A DNA stretch of 64,000 bases from Streptomyces sp. MUM 2J. Lineage in GTDB: Bacteria > Actinomycetota > Actinomycetes > Streptomycetales > Streptomycetaceae. Location of the stretch: NCBI RefSeq assembly GCF_022414535.1, contig NZ_JADWYM010000025.1, positions 43,226-107,225 of the forward strand, read 5' to 3'. The notes under the pieces were generated by a model. The model worked only from the letters and a program-made list of their open reading frames with translations, was not told the DNA's origin and searched no databases. Positions 63,451 to 64,000 of this stretch are shown here, piece after piece. Position 1 is the stretch's first letter. Each line of letters starts with the position of its first letter. The position numbers and the translations under genes are program-made.

Positions 63451-64000
63451 TCATTCCGCCAGATCGGGCAGGTGTGCGGGAGCCGGGCAGATGCGTTCGC
63501 CGTGCTGGTCGAAGACGAAGAGGTGGGCGAGGTCGACGAGGAGAGGCACCCGCATGCCGTGCCGCAGGTCGATGTCGGGGGTGGTGCGCACGACCAGGTC
63601 GCCGGGCAGGAGGGCGGGTTCCGGACCGGGTGCGGTGCCGGCCGGTCGGTCGAGGACTGCCACGGGCCCGGTGCGCAGGGCCTCCACGCGCTCGCGCAGC
63701 CGTTCCAGGACCGAGCCGTCGCGGCGGCGGCGCCGGGCGGGCCGGGTGGCCCGGCGCGGGTTCTCCAGATCCGGCACGACCGCCGGGCGCGAGCCGGTGT
63801 CGAAGTGCACGAGCGCCTCGTGCCCCTGGAACTCCACGTACTCCACGAGACCGGTGAGCGGTACCTCGCCGGGCCGGGCGGAGGCGTGCCTGGCGATGCG
63901 GACGGCTTCCGAGCGCAGCCCGACGATCACCTCGTGGCTTCGTTGATGTCTGGGGACAGCGTTTATTGACGGCTTCCCAAGGCAGTTAGTGATCAACGAG
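63451..64000 (-). CDS. C-terminal part of a sugar-type ABC transporter ATP-binding protein, cut by the window edge
   Basis: About 183 residues are visible. The TOBE-like region (VIVGLRSEAVRIARH; VEYVEFQGHEALVHF) and the end (MRVPLLVDLAHLFVFDQHGERI) match MalK/UgpC/MsiK-type ATPases, with an Arg-rich insertion between. The ATPase core would be beyond the right edge. The first 20 or so visible codons (63936-64000) look unlike the family and have about 51% GC, so the gene may be interrupted near 63936. Beyond this the frame stays open to the edge. Confidence 0.7.
   Translation of the reverse strand, partial: SLITNCLGKPSINAVPRHQRSHEVIVGLRSEAVRIARHASARPGEVPLTGLVEYVEFQGHEALVHFDTGSRPAVVPDLENPRRATRPARRRRRDGSVLERLRERVEALRTGPVAVLDRPAGTAPGPEPALLPGDLVVRTTPDIDLRHGMRVPLLVDLAHLFVFDQHGERICPAPAHLPDLAE
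63940..64000. other. Low-GC stretch with inverted repeat at the right edge, possible insertion end
   Basis: The 61 bp have about 51% GC against about 72% around them. TCGTTGAT (63940-63947) and ATCAACGA (63992-63999) form an inverted repeat. It may be the end of an insertion sequence within the ABC ATPase gene; the other side is outside the window. Confidence 0.45.

Overview
This window is high-GC DNA with the codon usage, strong AAGGAG-type ribosome binding sites and gene content of a Streptomyces chromosome. Gene order (gylR-glpF-glpK-glpD, a PAC2/ParJ gene, mshC, chpC-chpH, a UPF0225 gene, a gluconate regulator-kinase-permease set) matches, from memory, the S. coelicolor SCO165x-SCO170x region. 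I therefore read it as a core-chromosome segment of an S. coelicolor-like species with a few strain-specific inserts. No phage, CRISPR array or rRNA was seen. One tRNA (Leu, anticodon GAG) is present.

Layout. 1-9.3 kb: the tail of a RecB-like nuclease, a NarL-type response regulator, two orphan family-5 solute-binding lipoproteins, a HAD phosphatase and cobalamin-dependent methionine synthase. 9.5-14.8 kb: the glycerol regulon (IclR-type gylR, then facilitator, kinase and dehydrogenase) with GylR-like palindromes at both promoters and a possible third one before parJ. 15-18.7 kb: parJ, then an unusual two-gene unit: a cytoplasmic subtilisin-like protein with Glu at the usual Asp position, and a Gln-rich prion-like protein. 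The two share a C-terminal module. 18.7-22.4 kb: mshC (mycothiol) with its conserved actinobacterial companions. 22.4-31.6 kb: CorA, a ferritin-like protein, two oxidoreductases, a degenerate RecD-like protein, a striking 167-bp hairpin element, and the chaplin genes chpC and chpH.

31.7-45.3 kb: an M20 peptidase, tRNA-Leu, the gluconate genes, a membrane molybdoenzyme pair, transporters, a Nudix protein, two DUF202 proteins and a duplicated His-rich metal-binding protein. 45.6-63.3 kb: a fatty-acid/CoA and aldehyde catabolic island with three TetR regulators. I can match each regulator to a pair of near-identical palindromes in front of separate transcription units. An alpha/beta hydrolase, a large secreted Ntn-hydrolase acylase and a zinc-ribbon protein sit among them. 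The right edge holds the C-terminal end of a sugar-type ABC ATPase. Its reading frame runs into about 60 bp of much lower GC, a possible insertion junction.

Perfect or near-perfect terminator hairpins separate most transcription units and were used to define operons. Starts were chosen from ribosome binding sites and protein family boundaries. All functional names rest on motifs and family recall; no database search was run.
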